Assembly (NCBI RefSeq): GCF_000425585.1
Contig: NZ_KE384399.1
Location: forward strand, 124,001 to 188,000
Length of the DNA stretch: 64,000 nt
Source of the DNA: Terrimonas ferruginea DSM 30193
Lineage (GTDB): Bacteria > Bacteroidota > Bacteroidia > Chitinophagales > Chitinophagaceae
Reading direction: 5' to 3'
Position 1 is the stretch's first letter; every line of letters begins with the position of its first letter. Positions 48,501 through 57,052 of the stretch are shown one piece after another. Both the position numbers and the translations under genes were made by a program. The notes beneath the pieces were generated by a model, which had not been told where the DNA came from, made no database searches, and was given only the letters and a program-made list of their open reading frames with translations.

Positions 48501-49249
48501 TCCATGTCAAATGCGGTAGTGCAACCAAATCCCGTGGCGCTAACGATCGTTGCTCCGGCAACGGTGAAATCGGAACCATTGGCTGCAAGTGAACTACAAC
48601 GCATTTTTTTATTGAAACGGACGGTAGCCTGCGTGCCATCGCAATTAATGCTGGCGGTGGTAAGGTGCGGATCCAATGGATCTGTGATTACCGCGGTGCC
48701 GCCGGTGAAGTTGAGTGAATAGCCGAAAGTGGAGGCGGTGAAATAACTCACCATCAACAGGTATTCATGTCCCACGACAAGGTTGGGCATTGAGTTGAAG
48801 CGTGGAATGCCTCCGCCCGCGCAATTGGTATTTCTGGTGCCTGCTGCCGAAGCGCCGGTACTGCCCAACTCGCCGGACCAGTTTTCGGAAATTACCCAGG
48901 TGCGGTTCGTATAAATATTACTTGGATTGCGATTGGTAATATCATAAAGTACCCAATCGTAGTCATCATTGGCGTTGACAGGCGCTATGGTAAACCCAAG
49001 CGTACCGGCTGTGTAACATGTAAAGCGATAATAAAACGGATTGACGTCTTCGTAAACGTTGTTGGTACAGTTCACCTGCAATGTCCGCCCGCTGCAGATC
49101 GGTACTCTTGTTTGTGTAAACGAAGTAGTGCCACATACGGGGAAAGCTGTTGCCGGTGTCTGGCCGAGAGCCGAACAGGTCTGGGCTTCTGATATGTTTA
49201 CAATCGATAGCAGTAGCAGTATGAAAAGAAAGCAGTTTTTTAGACGCAT
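45569..49249 (-). CDS. T9SS type B secreted protein with Ig-like repeat array
   Basis: This encodes 1226 residues. A signal peptide (about 1-22) is followed by an N-terminal domain of ~190 residues starting 'CSALGQTPATAFPVCGT', paralogous to the next gene. About seven ~110-residue Ig-like repeats follow, each beginning 'PLPMGTA' and holding 'NGSDF' and 'GSDGNTL'. A PKD-like domain ('WSWQLNG', 'WEWNFGNG') and the type B sorting domain end the protein ('PTGFTPNGDGLNDYFYP', 'FRVYNRWGQVVFES', 'GVYVWMLEY', ending 'TTTLIR'). It is predicted to be displayed on the cell surface by T9SS; its ligand is unknown. The middle repeats are nearly identical and probably expand or contract. Confidence 0.9.
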   Translation of the reverse strand: MRLKNCFLFILLLLSIVNISEAQTCSALGQTPATAFPVCGTTSFTQTRVPICSGRTLQVNCTNNVYEDVNPFYYRFTCYTAGTLGFTIAPVNANDDYDWVLYDITNRNPSNIYTNRTWVISENWSGELGSTGASAAGTRNTNCAGGGIPRFNSMPNLVVGHEYLLMVSYFTASTFGYSLNFTGGTAVITDPLDPHLTTASINCDGTQATVRFNKKMRCSSLAANGSDFTVAGATIVSATGFGCTTAFDMDSVLLTFSAPLAPGTYNVVMATGSDGNTIQDNCAREIPLGESAAFTVTANAPLPMGTANAPASCIPSSITLQFAEPVRCNTLAANGSDFTISGPQAISITGATATCNASGETQSVTLQFNTPAAAAGSYQITMATGSDGNTLLGACSRSINAGESTSFTVAAQTPLPMGTANAPGNCTPSSITIQFPEAFLCNTLAANGSDFVITGPSAVTIAGATATCNGAGESQTVTLTFSAPVLTSGTYQIAIANGSDGNTLTGACNRSVTAGQTTSFTVAPQTPLPMGTADAPTDCIPSMITIQFPEAFLCNTLAANGSDFVVTGPETVTVTGATATCNGAGESQSVVLTFSGPVLTPGNYQIAMAVGSDGNTLTGACNRSVTAAQTTSFTVAPQPPLPMGTIPDPGCAPNSITITFTDPLLCASIATDGSDFQITGPSAVTITSATGNCNATTTSITIQLSGNILTSGIYNLIVNNGTDGNTLIGTCNRRVPAGSSVSFTIAPQPPLPAGTLAPVSCAPTTLTINLPEPVNCGSINVSDFQITGPAPVTITDITNVCTGPATTQTITLTLDAPVSTPGTYQLEFVTGTDGNTLVGPCMRTVPAGSTLNFTIPVVPPVQMNSIAPITCSPTSLRLIFDDNVRCASVAANGSDFLLNGPPGINITGASATCDAAGLTKEVNLQLSAPIVLGGNYSVQLTTGSDGNTILSECYRPTPAGTSVNFQAWDTVSARFTYTIAYDCEQDQLTFTHDGAHQVNNWSWQLNGATASTAASFTATLPASSTNTVALTVSNPGCTATHTEQIVLDNKVTAGFTIDPTACPDDSVSVVNTSTGPIDIWEWNFGNGMNSTQQQPRPVTYPLTGTEINYTVTLTVSNAAGCRASVSRPVQVLSSCLIAVPTGFTPNGDGLNDYFYPLNAFKADNLHFRVYNRWGQVVFESRDWTKKWDGRINGLLQPTGVYVWMLEYIHRDTRQKISQKGTTTLIR
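47103..48458 (-). repeat. Tandem ~339-bp coding repeats in the Ig-like array
   Basis: Four consecutive units are similar at DNA level. Two are exactly 339 bp long (47442-47780 and 47781-48119, 113 residues each) and near-identical; flanking units are more diverged. The outer limits given are approximate. The antisense strand stays open through the units, a by-product of the repeat composition. Confidence 0.8.
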
Positions 49250-49370
49250 ACAGTTTTATTTGGCTGGTGTTCCGGTCAGCGCCACTCAATTTCGGTAAAA
49301 TTGAGGATAGCGCAAAGAACCCTGGCTTTGGCTTTAGCAAATACCGGGCAAAACTGTGGCTATACACAAT

Positions 49371-51401
49371 TTATCTGATGAGCGTCGATGTACCCTTTTG
49401 CAGCACTTTTTCACCGGTATCCCTGTGCGTATAGCTGAGAAACCACACATATACACCGGCTGGCTGAGGTTGTCCGTTTACCCGGCCGTCCCATTTTTCC
49501 TGCCAGTTTGCGGTGGAGAATACCATTTGTCCCCAACGGTTGAAAATACTGAAGCGCATATTCTGGGCTTTGAGGGCGTTATTGGGGAACAGGTAATCGT
49601 TAAGTCCGTCACCGTTTGGCGTAAAACCTGTGGGCACTGCGATATAACAGTTATTCAGCACGCGAAGATTCTTCCGTATTTCGTCAGAGCAGCCCAGGGC
49701 TATATTATTTACTCTCAACCGGATAGTATAAGAACGTTCGCGGTTGTCCTGGATAAATGTGAGCGGTGCAGGCGTTTGGGCGCTGGTGCTGCCTAACGCA
49801 CCAAAGTCCCAGTTATAAATATCGATCAACCCTTTGCTGGTATTGACAAGTGTAAGTTTGTCTTCCGGGCAGATATCAGCGGGCATCTGGAAGTCGGCCT
49901 TCACTTCGTTGTTGAGCACGATTGTTTTGGTTACCGAATCGGAGCAAACACCATTATGTACTACAAGCTTGACATCCTGTGAACTGGTTGCGGGCAGCAC
50001 TACTGTATACTGCTGTGTATTGCTTTTTTCAACGTTGCCGAATAACCAGCGCCAACTGTTTACATCATGGGCACCGTTGTGTGAAAAGGTAAGTGTATCA
50101 AATCGGCAACCCATACGATTGGTAAATGTATAATTGGCGTTAACCGTATCGGCCGTATTGAATGTAATGGGATTCGGCTGTATGATCTGCCCGCATTCAT
50201 CCTGTACGGCACCGCCACCCGGACTTAACCGCGGAGTAAGTGTGTAAGTCCCTTTTGTATAAAATGGTGAGCTGACTGTAACAACGATGCCATCGGATAG
50301 CCCGTTCTGGCAGAGTGTACCTGCTGCACTGATCACATTAACGGTAGTAGGACCGGTGATGGTAAAATTGCTTCCGTCCGCTGCGATGGTGGCGCAGTTT
50401 ATCTTTTTATCGAAATAGAAAAGTATGCGCGTGGCTTTGCAGGCAGGTACCTCGACTCTTTGGATGGGAATGGGTTGTGGCGTGGTATAAGTGAAGGACA
50501 CCTGTTCGCCCACAGGGATTTGTCTGTCGCAGGCATCGGCCAGTGTTGTGCCGTCTGTGCCGGCCCCGATCACTAATTGATAAGCCGCGCCGGGCAATGG
50601 ATTGCTGAGTGTAAGTTCTATTTCATCCATGTCGAAGCCGGTGGCACAGGTGCGGGTGGTGGCACTTGTGATGGTGGCGTTGGCGGGTACCAGGCTGAAT
50701 TCCGACCCTGATCCTGTCAGGGAGGCACACTTCATTTTTTTATTCAGCTTGAGGGTGATTTTGGTGCCATCACAACTGGCGGATGCTTTGTCGAGGTGCG
50801 GGTCTTTGGGATCGGTGATGACGGCGCTGCCTCCTCCGAAAGAAAGATCATACCCACTCTGAGAATTGGTGTAGTGGCTGACCAGCAGAATGTATTCATG
50901 TCCGACGATCAGGTTCGGCGAACGGGAAAAGTTGGGTTTGCCTTCGCTTGGATCGGAGGCACATTGAATACCGTTAAAACCCGATGGGGAGGCACCCGTA
51001 TTGCCCGGAGTAGCAGACCAGTTGCCTGCTACAATGATATTGCGGTTGGTGTAAACCTCATCGGGATTGAGACCGGTTATATCATAAAGCTGCCAGTCAT
51101 AGTCATCGTTCGGATTGGCAGGAGAGATAATGAAATTCAGTGTGCCTGCCTGGTAGCAGGTGAATTTATACCAGAAGGGATTTTTGTTTTCATAATCAGC
51201 GTTGCCGGAACCTGAACAACCCGGAACAAACAGATCGTTCGAACTGCAGATGGGTACATTGTTCTGATGAAAAGTGGTGGTTCCGCAAACCGGAAAAGCT
51301 GTTGACGGGTTCTGACCGAGTGTGGTACAGGCCTGCGCAGTTGCCTGTTGGCTAATAGCAATGAGTATAAAGAATAAAGCAGTAGTTCGGAACAGTTTCA
51401 T
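49371..51401 (-). CDS. T9SS type B secreted protein, paralogue of the neighbouring gene
   Basis: This encodes 676 residues. A signal peptide is followed by 'CTTLGQNPSTAFPVCGT', 'NPFWYKFTCYQAGTLNF', 'NDDYDWQLYDITG' and 'GHEYILLVSHYTNS', all closely matching the first ~250 residues of the 45.6-49.2 kb protein. Only two Ig-like repeats are present, then PKD-like domains ('WRWLFGN', 'YNWDFGALG') and the sorting domain ('PTGFTPNGDGLNDYLFP', 'FSIFNRWGQMVFST', ending 'TSTLIR'). It looks like a shorter tandem duplicate, or the parent before repeat expansion. Surface exposed by prediction; function unknown. Confidence 0.9.
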   Translation of the reverse strand: MKLFRTTALFFILIAISQQATAQACTTLGQNPSTAFPVCGTTTFHQNNVPICSSNDLFVPGCSGSGNADYENKNPFWYKFTCYQAGTLNFIISPANPNDDYDWQLYDITGLNPDEVYTNRNIIVAGNWSATPGNTGASPSGFNGIQCASDPSEGKPNFSRSPNLIVGHEYILLVSHYTNSQSGYDLSFGGGSAVITDPKDPHLDKASASCDGTKITLKLNKKMKCASLTGSGSEFSLVPANATITSATTRTCATGFDMDEIELTLSNPLPGAAYQLVIGAGTDGTTLADACDRQIPVGEQVSFTYTTPQPIPIQRVEVPACKATRILFYFDKKINCATIAADGSNFTITGPTTVNVISAAGTLCQNGLSDGIVVTVSSPFYTKGTYTLTPRLSPGGGAVQDECGQIIQPNPITFNTADTVNANYTFTNRMGCRFDTLTFSHNGAHDVNSWRWLFGNVEKSNTQQYTVVLPATSSQDVKLVVHNGVCSDSVTKTIVLNNEVKADFQMPADICPEDKLTLVNTSKGLIDIYNWDFGALGSTSAQTPAPLTFIQDNRERSYTIRLRVNNIALGCSDEIRKNLRVLNNCYIAVPTGFTPNGDGLNDYLFPNNALKAQNMRFSIFNRWGQMVFSTANWQEKWDGRVNGQPQPAGVYVWFLSYTHRDTGEKVLQKGTSTLIR

Positions 51402-51452
51402 TTTTATCTGGTATAACTCTGTCTGACAATCACAATGGTCATTTCGTTGCCT

Positions 51453-52550
51453 TCAGGACAGACGGTAACGCTTGCCGGGTAAAGATAATACCCTGTTTTG
51501 CAGTTCCAATGTTAAAATAGCGCCCGCAACCCGTGAAAAATCCAGTCCGGTCATGAAACTAATTTCGTCGACCTGCAGCAAAGGTTTTTCGCGCAGCAGG
51601 TTTATTACCGCCAGTTCGTCGGGGCCGGGGTCAGGGAAAAGACAGGATGTTGCCGGTGCGGGGCCGGCACCCGCATGCCAGCCGATGACGTTGCATAAGG
51701 TGTCCGCGTTAGTGTATAAATGTGCTTTGTTGGAACGGATGAGTTCGTTGCAACCGGCACTTCGTTTATCGGTTATGCGTCCGGGCACGGCAAATATTTC
51801 CCGGTGATAATCCCAGGCAAGATCGGCAGTGATCATGCTGCCTCCGCGCAAGGCCGTTTCTATAACGACCGTGGCATCCGTTAATCCGGCAACGACCCGG
51901 TTGCGCTGCGGAAAGTTATAGCGGTCAGGCAGCGTATTACTGGGAAATTCGGTAAGCAGTCCGCCGCCATTGGTCAGCATATCGCGGGCCAGCCCGGCAT
52001 GCACACCCGGATATATCCGGTCAAGACCGTGCGCCAATACGGCTACTGTCGGCAATCCGTGAACAAGGGCTTCGCGATGTGCAAGCGCATCGATGCCATA
52101 GGCTAACCCGCTTACGATCAGCGTTGATTCCCCGGCGAGGTTGCGGATAAGGTCTTTGGTAACCTGCTGACCATAATCTGTCACTCTCCGCGATCCCACA
52201 ATCGACAGGGATCTGTTGTTGTTAAGGTCTGCACTGCCTTTGTAATAAAGCAGCAGCGGTGCATCATAACAATGAAGAAGCCTCTGCGGATAATCCTGAT
52301 CCGTAAAAAATAATGGACGGATTCGATGCCGTTCCATAAAACGCAATTCGGCTTCCACTTCTGCAAACTGACGAAACTGACGGATGCTTGCGGCTCTGAC
52401 CCGGCCGACGCCTTCAATCTTTTCCAATACATGCTCACTTACCGTAAATATTTCCCGAAGGGATAATCTCGCCAATAAAAGACGGGCCTGCACCGGACCA
52501 ATCTGCGGTATACGTGTAAGTGCTATCTGGTAAACAATATCTGGATACAT
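51453..52550 (-). CDS. dprA: DNA-processing protein DprA/Smf
   Basis: This encodes 365 residues. An N-terminal helix-hairpin-helix-like segment ('LARLSLREIF', 'IEGVGRVRAASI') is followed by the Rossmann-like DprA domain with 'SIVGSRRVTDYGQ', 'VSGLAYGIDALAHREAL', 'GLDRIYPGVH', 'RNRVVAGLTDATVVIET', 'GSMITADLAWDYHREIFAVPG' and a C-terminal winged-helix-like part. DprA loads RecA on incoming single-stranded DNA in transformation. A TTTG sits two bases before the ATG, but the rest of the -7 consensus is poor. Confidence 0.95.
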   Translation of the reverse strand: MYPDIVYQIALTRIPQIGPVQARLLLARLSLREIFTVSEHVLEKIEGVGRVRAASIRQFRQFAEVEAELRFMERHRIRPLFFTDQDYPQRLLHCYDAPLLLYYKGSADLNNNRSLSIVGSRRVTDYGQQVTKDLIRNLAGESTLIVSGLAYGIDALAHREALVHGLPTVAVLAHGLDRIYPGVHAGLARDMLTNGGGLLTEFPSNTLPDRYNFPQRNRVVAGLTDATVVIETALRGGSMITADLAWDYHREIFAVPGRITDKRSAGCNELIRSNKAHLYTNADTLCNVIGWHAGAGPAPATSCLFPDPGPDELAVINLLREKPLLQVDEISFMTGLDFSRVAGAILTLELQNRVLSLPGKRYRLS

Positions 52551-52621
52551 TGCAAACAGGATGAATGCAATGATAACATCGAAGGGAAGCGATAGCCGGA
52601 TGAAAACCGGGTAATTTTATT

Positions 52622-54538
52622 TTAAAGGGAAGTAATTTTTAATTCAGTCCGGCGGTTGCGTGCGCGACCTTCTTCCGTTCCGTTATCCGACACTGGTCTG
52701 GTTTCACCAAATCCTTTTGCCACCAGTCTCGCTGGCGCAATACCTTTTCCTTTTATATAAGTGACCACTGCCGCCGCCCGGTTATTACTCAATTGCAGAT
52801 TGTCCGCCGGCTTACCCGCATTGTCCGTATGTCCTTCGATCTGAATTTTCAGTCCCGGATTTTCTTTCAGTAATTGCACCACCTTATCCAGTTCCAATTG
52901 CGATTCAGGCCGGAGCTCCGTTTTATTTACATCGAAGAAAATGTTCTTCAACACAATGTTGGCATTCACTTCCAGGGGCTGCAACGGGATGTCTTTTCGA
53001 TACGTTGAATCCGGTGCTAATTCGCGCAGCAAAAATTGATCGGAATAGAACAAGTATCCACGGCGGTTAACGGTAAACGAATAATCACGGCCCAGCGGTA
53101 AGGTTACCAGGTAATTGCCCTGCTCATCCGTTTGTACATGCGATACCGTTTCACGCGTTGCCAAATCCGTCAATTCGATTGACGAAGGCAATCCTTTACC
53201 CGTTTTTTTATCCGATACTTTGCCCTTCACCCACAAGGTGCGCACGGGCCGGATATCTTCTCTCAACTCAAAGCTGTAGATATCCAGGCCACCCCGGCTG
53301 TCGGAGCGGTCACTGGCGTAGTACGCTGTTTTTCCATCGGCCGTTACAAACAGCGTTCCTTCGTGTTTGATCGTATTGATCGGGTAACCAAGATTAAGTG
53401 CTTTGGTCCAGCCGCCACCCGGTTTTTTTCGTGTAAGAAAAATATCGTCCTCACCATATCCGGGCCAGTAGTTCGAGGTGAAATATAAGGTCTGGTTATC
53501 CGCATGCATAAACGGACATTGCTCGTCGCCGGTTGTATTGATTTCGGGACCAAGATTTTCCGGCTCGCTCCATTTACCATTTTCCCGCAGATGTGATACA
53601 TATATATCGATGCCCCCGTATCCACCCGGACGGCGGCTTGCAAAATACAGGTCTTTTTTATCAGGTGAAAGGCATGGCTGCGATTCCCACTGATCGGAAT
53701 TGATAAAGCCGCCCAGGTTGATTGCTTCACTCCAGCCTCCGGCTGTGCGATAGGAGATGTAGAGGTCGCAATTGCCGAATCCATCGGTACGATTGCAAGC
53801 CGTGAATACCAACCATTCACCATCCTGTGATATATTCTGTGCGCCTTCGTTGTCAGGCGTGTTCACATTACCACGCGCAGGTTGTGCGTTGGTCCATTCA
53901 CCCTCTTTTTTCTGTGAGGAAAAGAAATCCTCATTTCGTCCATTAAGCCGTCTTGTAAAAATCAATTCCTGCTGATCAATGGTTAGTGAAGGAAAGTATT
54001 CAGATTCTTTTGTATTGATGGCCGGCCCCGCATTTACCGGTGCAAAATTGTATTGCCCCATCGGATGTTTCTGTGCATAGTCAACTGCGAAAGCAAAACA
54101 ACGTTGCCGGTATTGCGCAGCTTTAAGTGAGTTTGGATTGCGCGGCGGACGTTTGGTGAGCAGATCGTTGATGGCAGCCAAAGCTTTTTCAAACTGACCA
54201 AGTGCTGCAACATTAATGGAGTAGGGAAGTTTATAGTCGAGCGTATAGGAGCTGTCTTTTGCAAAGGCTTCTTCGTAATACCGCACGCTTTGTCCATGAT
54301 CTTTCAATTCAGCATACACGCCGGCGATGGAAAGATAGGCATCGACATAATTTTTATCGAGCGCAATGCATTGTTGCAATAACGCAATAGCATTGGGATA
54401 GGCACCGTCGTTGGCCCGTTCAATCGCCTGGTCATATAACGCTTTTGCTTTTTTATTAACGCGGCTGGGATCATATCCCTGTGCGTACACAATAAGAGAC
54501 AGGAACAGGCAAGCGATGAACAGACAGTGTTTTTTCAT
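52622..54538 (-). CDS. OmpA-family protein with TPR, WD40-like and carboxypeptidase-regulatory domains (PorE-like)
   Basis: This encodes 638 residues from ATG 54538. After the signal peptide come TPR-like helices (about 30-130), a PD40 beta-propeller (about 190-430, with 'YFPSLTIDQQELIFTRR' and 'LSPDKKDLYFASRRPGGYGG' type repeats), a carboxypeptidase-regulatory-like fold (about 445-520), and an OmpA peptidoglycan-binding domain ('IQIEGHTDNAGKP', 'ARNRRTELKI'). The same order occurs in PorE, a T9SS protein that links the machine to peptidoglycan. PorE function here is inferred from architecture only, as paralogues with this layout are common in the phylum. Confidence 0.88.
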   Translation of the reverse strand: MKKHCLFIACLFLSLIVYAQGYDPSRVNKKAKALYDQAIERANDGAYPNAIALLQQCIALDKNYVDAYLSIAGVYAELKDHGQSVRYYEEAFAKDSSYTLDYKLPYSINVAALGQFEKALAAINDLLTKRPPRNPNSLKAAQYRQRCFAFAVDYAQKHPMGQYNFAPVNAGPAINTKESEYFPSLTIDQQELIFTRRLNGRNEDFFSSQKKEGEWTNAQPARGNVNTPDNEGAQNISQDGEWLVFTACNRTDGFGNCDLYISYRTAGGWSEAINLGGFINSDQWESQPCLSPDKKDLYFASRRPGGYGGIDIYVSHLRENGKWSEPENLGPEINTTGDEQCPFMHADNQTLYFTSNYWPGYGEDDIFLTRKKPGGGWTKALNLGYPINTIKHEGTLFVTADGKTAYYASDRSDSRGGLDIYSFELREDIRPVRTLWVKGKVSDKKTGKGLPSSIELTDLATRETVSHVQTDEQGNYLVTLPLGRDYSFTVNRRGYLFYSDQFLLRELAPDSTYRKDIPLQPLEVNANIVLKNIFFDVNKTELRPESQLELDKVVQLLKENPGLKIQIEGHTDNAGKPADNLQLSNNRAAAVVTYIKGKGIAPARLVAKGFGETRPVSDNGTEEGRARNRRTELKITSL

Positions 54539-54612
54539 GAACATGGTATTATCGGGTAACGAATCTAACCATTATTTATTTTAGTCAGCATCCAGTGCCC
54601 GTGTTCATGCAG

Positions 54613-55242
54613 TTACGGAACGTTGATATATTTATGAATCTGGAGACTGAGTTCCCATTGGGGGTTCGCTTTTATATACTCAACGATCTGCGGCGTCATT
54701 TCGCCGGCGCGGCTCCATTCCGGCTGAAGATAAAGCCGGCAGGATGGTTTTACACCGGCGGCGAACTTTTCTCCCCATGCAAAATCGGTTTTGTTATAAA
54801 TAATAACTTTTAATTCGTCGGCAGCAGCTACCACTTCGGGTAATGGGGCTTTAAACTTTTTGGGAGACAAACAGATCCAGTTCCAATGTCCGCTGAGCGG
54901 TGATGAACCGGAGGTTTCAATATTAGTTTGAATGCCTGCGGCCTGAAGTGCCGAGGTCAGTTCATCCAGGTTATGCATGAGCGGCTCTCCGCCCGTGATT
55001 ACTGCACGTGGGGTGCCGGAGTTTTTGGTTAGTGCTACCAGCTCTTCCACCGATTGATGGGGGTGAGCGGCTGCGTCCCAGCTTTCTTTCACATCACACC
55101 ATACGCATCCCACATCGCAACCTCCCAGCCGTATGAAATAGGCCGCCGCTCCCTGGTAATAACCTTCTCCCTGGAGCGTATAAAACTGCTCCATCACTGG
55201 ATAAGTAATTGCGGAAACGTTTAAATCAGGTGTTGTCGTCAT
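54613..55242 (-). CDS. queE: 7-carboxy-7-deazaguanine synthase (radical SAM)
   Basis: This encodes 209 residues from 'MTTTPDLNVS', starting 4 bases after the folD stop; a farther ATG would overlap folD. 'YTLQGEGYYQGAAAYFIRLG' precedes the radical-SAM cluster motif C42-x3-C46-x2-C49, and 'ITGGEPLMH' follows. 'LSPKKFKAPLP' is typical of QueE. It makes the deazaguanine core of queuosine from 6-carboxytetrahydropterin. Other queuosine genes are not in view. Confidence 0.92.
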   Translation of the reverse strand: MTTTPDLNVSAITYPVMEQFYTLQGEGYYQGAAAYFIRLGGCDVGCVWCDVKESWDAAAHPHQSVEELVALTKNSGTPRAVITGGEPLMHNLDELTSALQAAGIQTNIETSGSSPLSGHWNWICLSPKKFKAPLPEVVAAADELKVIIYNKTDFAWGEKFAAGVKPSCRLYLQPEWSRAGEMTPQIVEYIKANPQWELSLQIHKYINVP

Positions 55243-55246
55243 TTCA

Positions 55247-56122
55247 TTAATTCTTTGTCGCACAAGCCAGGAACGTGTTTTTCATCAGGGCAGCGATGGT
55301 CATAGGGCCTACGCCGCCGGGAACGGGCGTAATAAAGGAACTTTTCAGCGATACTCCGGTGAAATCGACGTCGCCTTTAAGACGAAATCCGCTTTTGCGG
55401 GTTGCATCTTCCACACGCGTGATTCCCACGTCGATCACTACTGCTCCTTCTTTCACCATGTCAGCTTTCACAAATTCCGGTATGCCGATGGCGGCTACGA
55501 TGATATCTGCCTGGAGACAGATTTCTTTCAGGTTAACGGTATGCGAGTGACAGATGGTTACGGTACAGTTACCCGGGTTGCTGTTGCCGCTCAGGAGAAT
55601 ACTGATCGGGCGGCCAACGATGTTGCTGCGACCGATCACTACTGCGTGTTTGCCTTTGGTATCGATCTTATAATGTTGCAGCAGCAGCATAATGCCGTAA
55701 GGCGTGGCCGGGACAAATGTTGGCAGTCCTTCCACCATTTTCCCCACGCTGACGGGATGGAAACCGTCCACATCTTTCGAAGGAGCAATGGCGTTGATCA
55801 CTTTTTTATCGTCGATATGTTTCGGCAAAGGCAGTTGTACCAGGATGCCGTCGATATCAGGGTCGAGGTTGAGTTCATCTATTTTTTCCAGCAGTGCGGA
55901 TTCGGAGGTATCTCCTTCAAAGCGGATGAGGGTGGACTTAAAACCAGTTTCTTCACAGGCCTTGACTTTTGCGGCCACATAGGTTTCGCTGGCCCCGTTA
56001 TTACCTACTAAAATGGCAGCGAGGTGCGGGATTTTCTTGCCTTCGTTCACGCGTTGGGCCACATCGATTTTTAAAACATCGCGAATGGCCTGGGCGGCTT
56101 TCTTACCGTCTAAAATTTCCAT
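55247..56122 (-). CDS. folD: Methylenetetrahydrofolate dehydrogenase/cyclohydrolase
   Basis: This encodes 291 residues from '[10 protein letters not shown]'. '[17 protein letters not shown]' holds Tyr48 and the catalytic Lys52; '[13 protein letters not shown]', '[13 protein letters not shown]', 'GRSNIVGRP' and '[16 protein letters not shown]' complete the family set. It interconverts one-carbon folates with NADP. The next gene, queE, begins 4 bp after its stop, so the two are probably cotranscribed. Confidence 0.97.
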   Translation of the reverse strand: MEILDGKKAAQAIRDVLKIDVAQRVNEGKKIPHLAAILVGNNGASETYVAAKVKACEETGFKSTLIRFEGDTSESALLEKIDELNLDPDIDGILVQLPLPKHIDDKKVINAIAPSKDVDGFHPVSVGKMVEGLPTFVPATPYGIMLLLQHYKIDTKGKHAVVIGRSNIVGRPISILLSGNSNPGNCTVTICHSHTVNLKEICLQADIIVAAIGIPEFVKADMVKEGAVVIDVGITRVEDATRKSGFRLKGDVDFTGVSLKSSFITPVPGGVGPMTIAALMKNTFLACATKN

Positions 56123-56198
56123 GCGCAAACCTACACAAAGTTTTTTTAACGTCTTTATCCGCGTGGTTTTCTAAGCCCAAATATTTTGAATACGGTAC

Positions 56199-56219
56199 CT
56201 CCCAACTGTATTTTGGGAG
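56199..56219 (+). promoter_or_regulatory. Short perfect hairpin before the outer-membrane gene pair
   Basis: CTCCCAA (56199-56205) and TTGGGAG (56213-56219) pair perfectly with a 7-nt loop, ending 11 bases before ATG 56231. It would lie in the mRNA leader or mark the end of a transcript; no T-run follows. Confidence 0.4.
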
Positions 56220-56230
56220 AAATAATAAGT

Positions 56231-57052
56231 ATGATAAAAAGGGCATTTCTTTTCGCAGGATTTTTTCTGACAGGTTGGGTAAGCCGTTGTCAATCATTGG
56301 TGCTGCCACCGGCGATGTTGCATTCGCTTCCTGTGGTGATGGCCAACGACGGGCCGGATATATGGGCATCCTTATCGCAGCCCGCCGGACTGGCCGGGCA
56401 TGACAGATGGCAGGCAGGTGTGTTAGGCGAACAACGTTTCGGTCTGGCAGCATTAACCGATTATCTCGGCGGTGTAATTGTGCCAGCCGGAAAAGGCAGT
56501 TTCGCACTGCAATGGCGGATGCAGGGTCGGGCGTTGTTCAACTGGCAGCAAGCATGTCTTGCATACGGCAGGCCTTTGGGTAACACGGTAGATGTCGGCG
56601 TCGGATTCCGCTACACCCGTACGCGTATAAGCGAATATGGCCGTGCGGGTGTGGCAGATGCCATGCTCGGGCTGCTCTTCAGGCTTTCCGGGAAAGTGAA
56701 CAGCGATATCTATGTATCCTATGTGCCGCCTGGTTCAGCTAATGTTGCATTGGTACGATCCGTATACAGGTTGGGTATGTCATACAGGGTAACGGAAGAA
56801 GCGGCATTCGGCTGTGTGATGCTGGCGGTAAATAGTATGAAGCCAGATCTGTTGACGGCAGTTGATTATTGCATAAAAAAATATCTGCGTTTACGTTTTT
56901 CCTTTTCTGCCTTGCGTGGAAGCTGGGGATTGAGTATGGCCTGGAATAAAGGTGGCTGCAGGGTGGATGCATTTACGTCGCATCACATGCGTCTTGGTTT
57001 ATCGCCGGGAGTTGGAATTGTTTATCAGGGAAAACCAACCAATGGAGAATGA
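56231..57052 (+). CDS. Predicted outer-membrane beta-barrel protein
   Basis: This encodes 273 residues from ATG 56231, chosen because the signal peptide (MIKRAFLFAGFFLTG) starts there. The mature protein has alternating strands ('GLAALTDYLGGVIVPAGKG', 'DVGVGFRYTRTRIS', 'SDIYVSYVPPGS') and 'NDGPDIWASLSQPAGLAG' near its start, which recalls PorP/PorV-like barrels (N-P/Q-A-G-L-A). Family not certain. It overlaps the following gene by 4 bp, implying translational coupling and a joint role. Confidence 0.75.
   Translation: MIKRAFLFAGFFLTGWVSRCQSLVLPPAMLHSLPVVMANDGPDIWASLSQPAGLAGHDRWQAGVLGEQRFGLAALTDYLGGVIVPAGKGSFALQWRMQGRALFNWQQACLAYGRPLGNTVDVGVGFRYTRTRISEYGRAGVADAMLGLLFRLSGKVNSDIYVSYVPPGSANVALVRSVYRLGMSYRVTEEAAFGCVMLAVNSMKPDLLTAVDYCIKKYLRLRFSFSALRGSWGLSMAWNKGGCRVDAFTSHHMRLGLSPGVGIVYQGKPTNGE

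Noticed and set aside
46826-48722. Several plus-strand ORFs opposite the Ig-like array
   Set aside because: They repeat with the same 339-bp period as the real coding frame on the other strand and are by-products of it.
55200-56200. A preQ1 riboswitch upstream of queE
   Set aside because: queE starts 4 bp after folD and no conserved preQ1 aptamer was seen upstream of folD.
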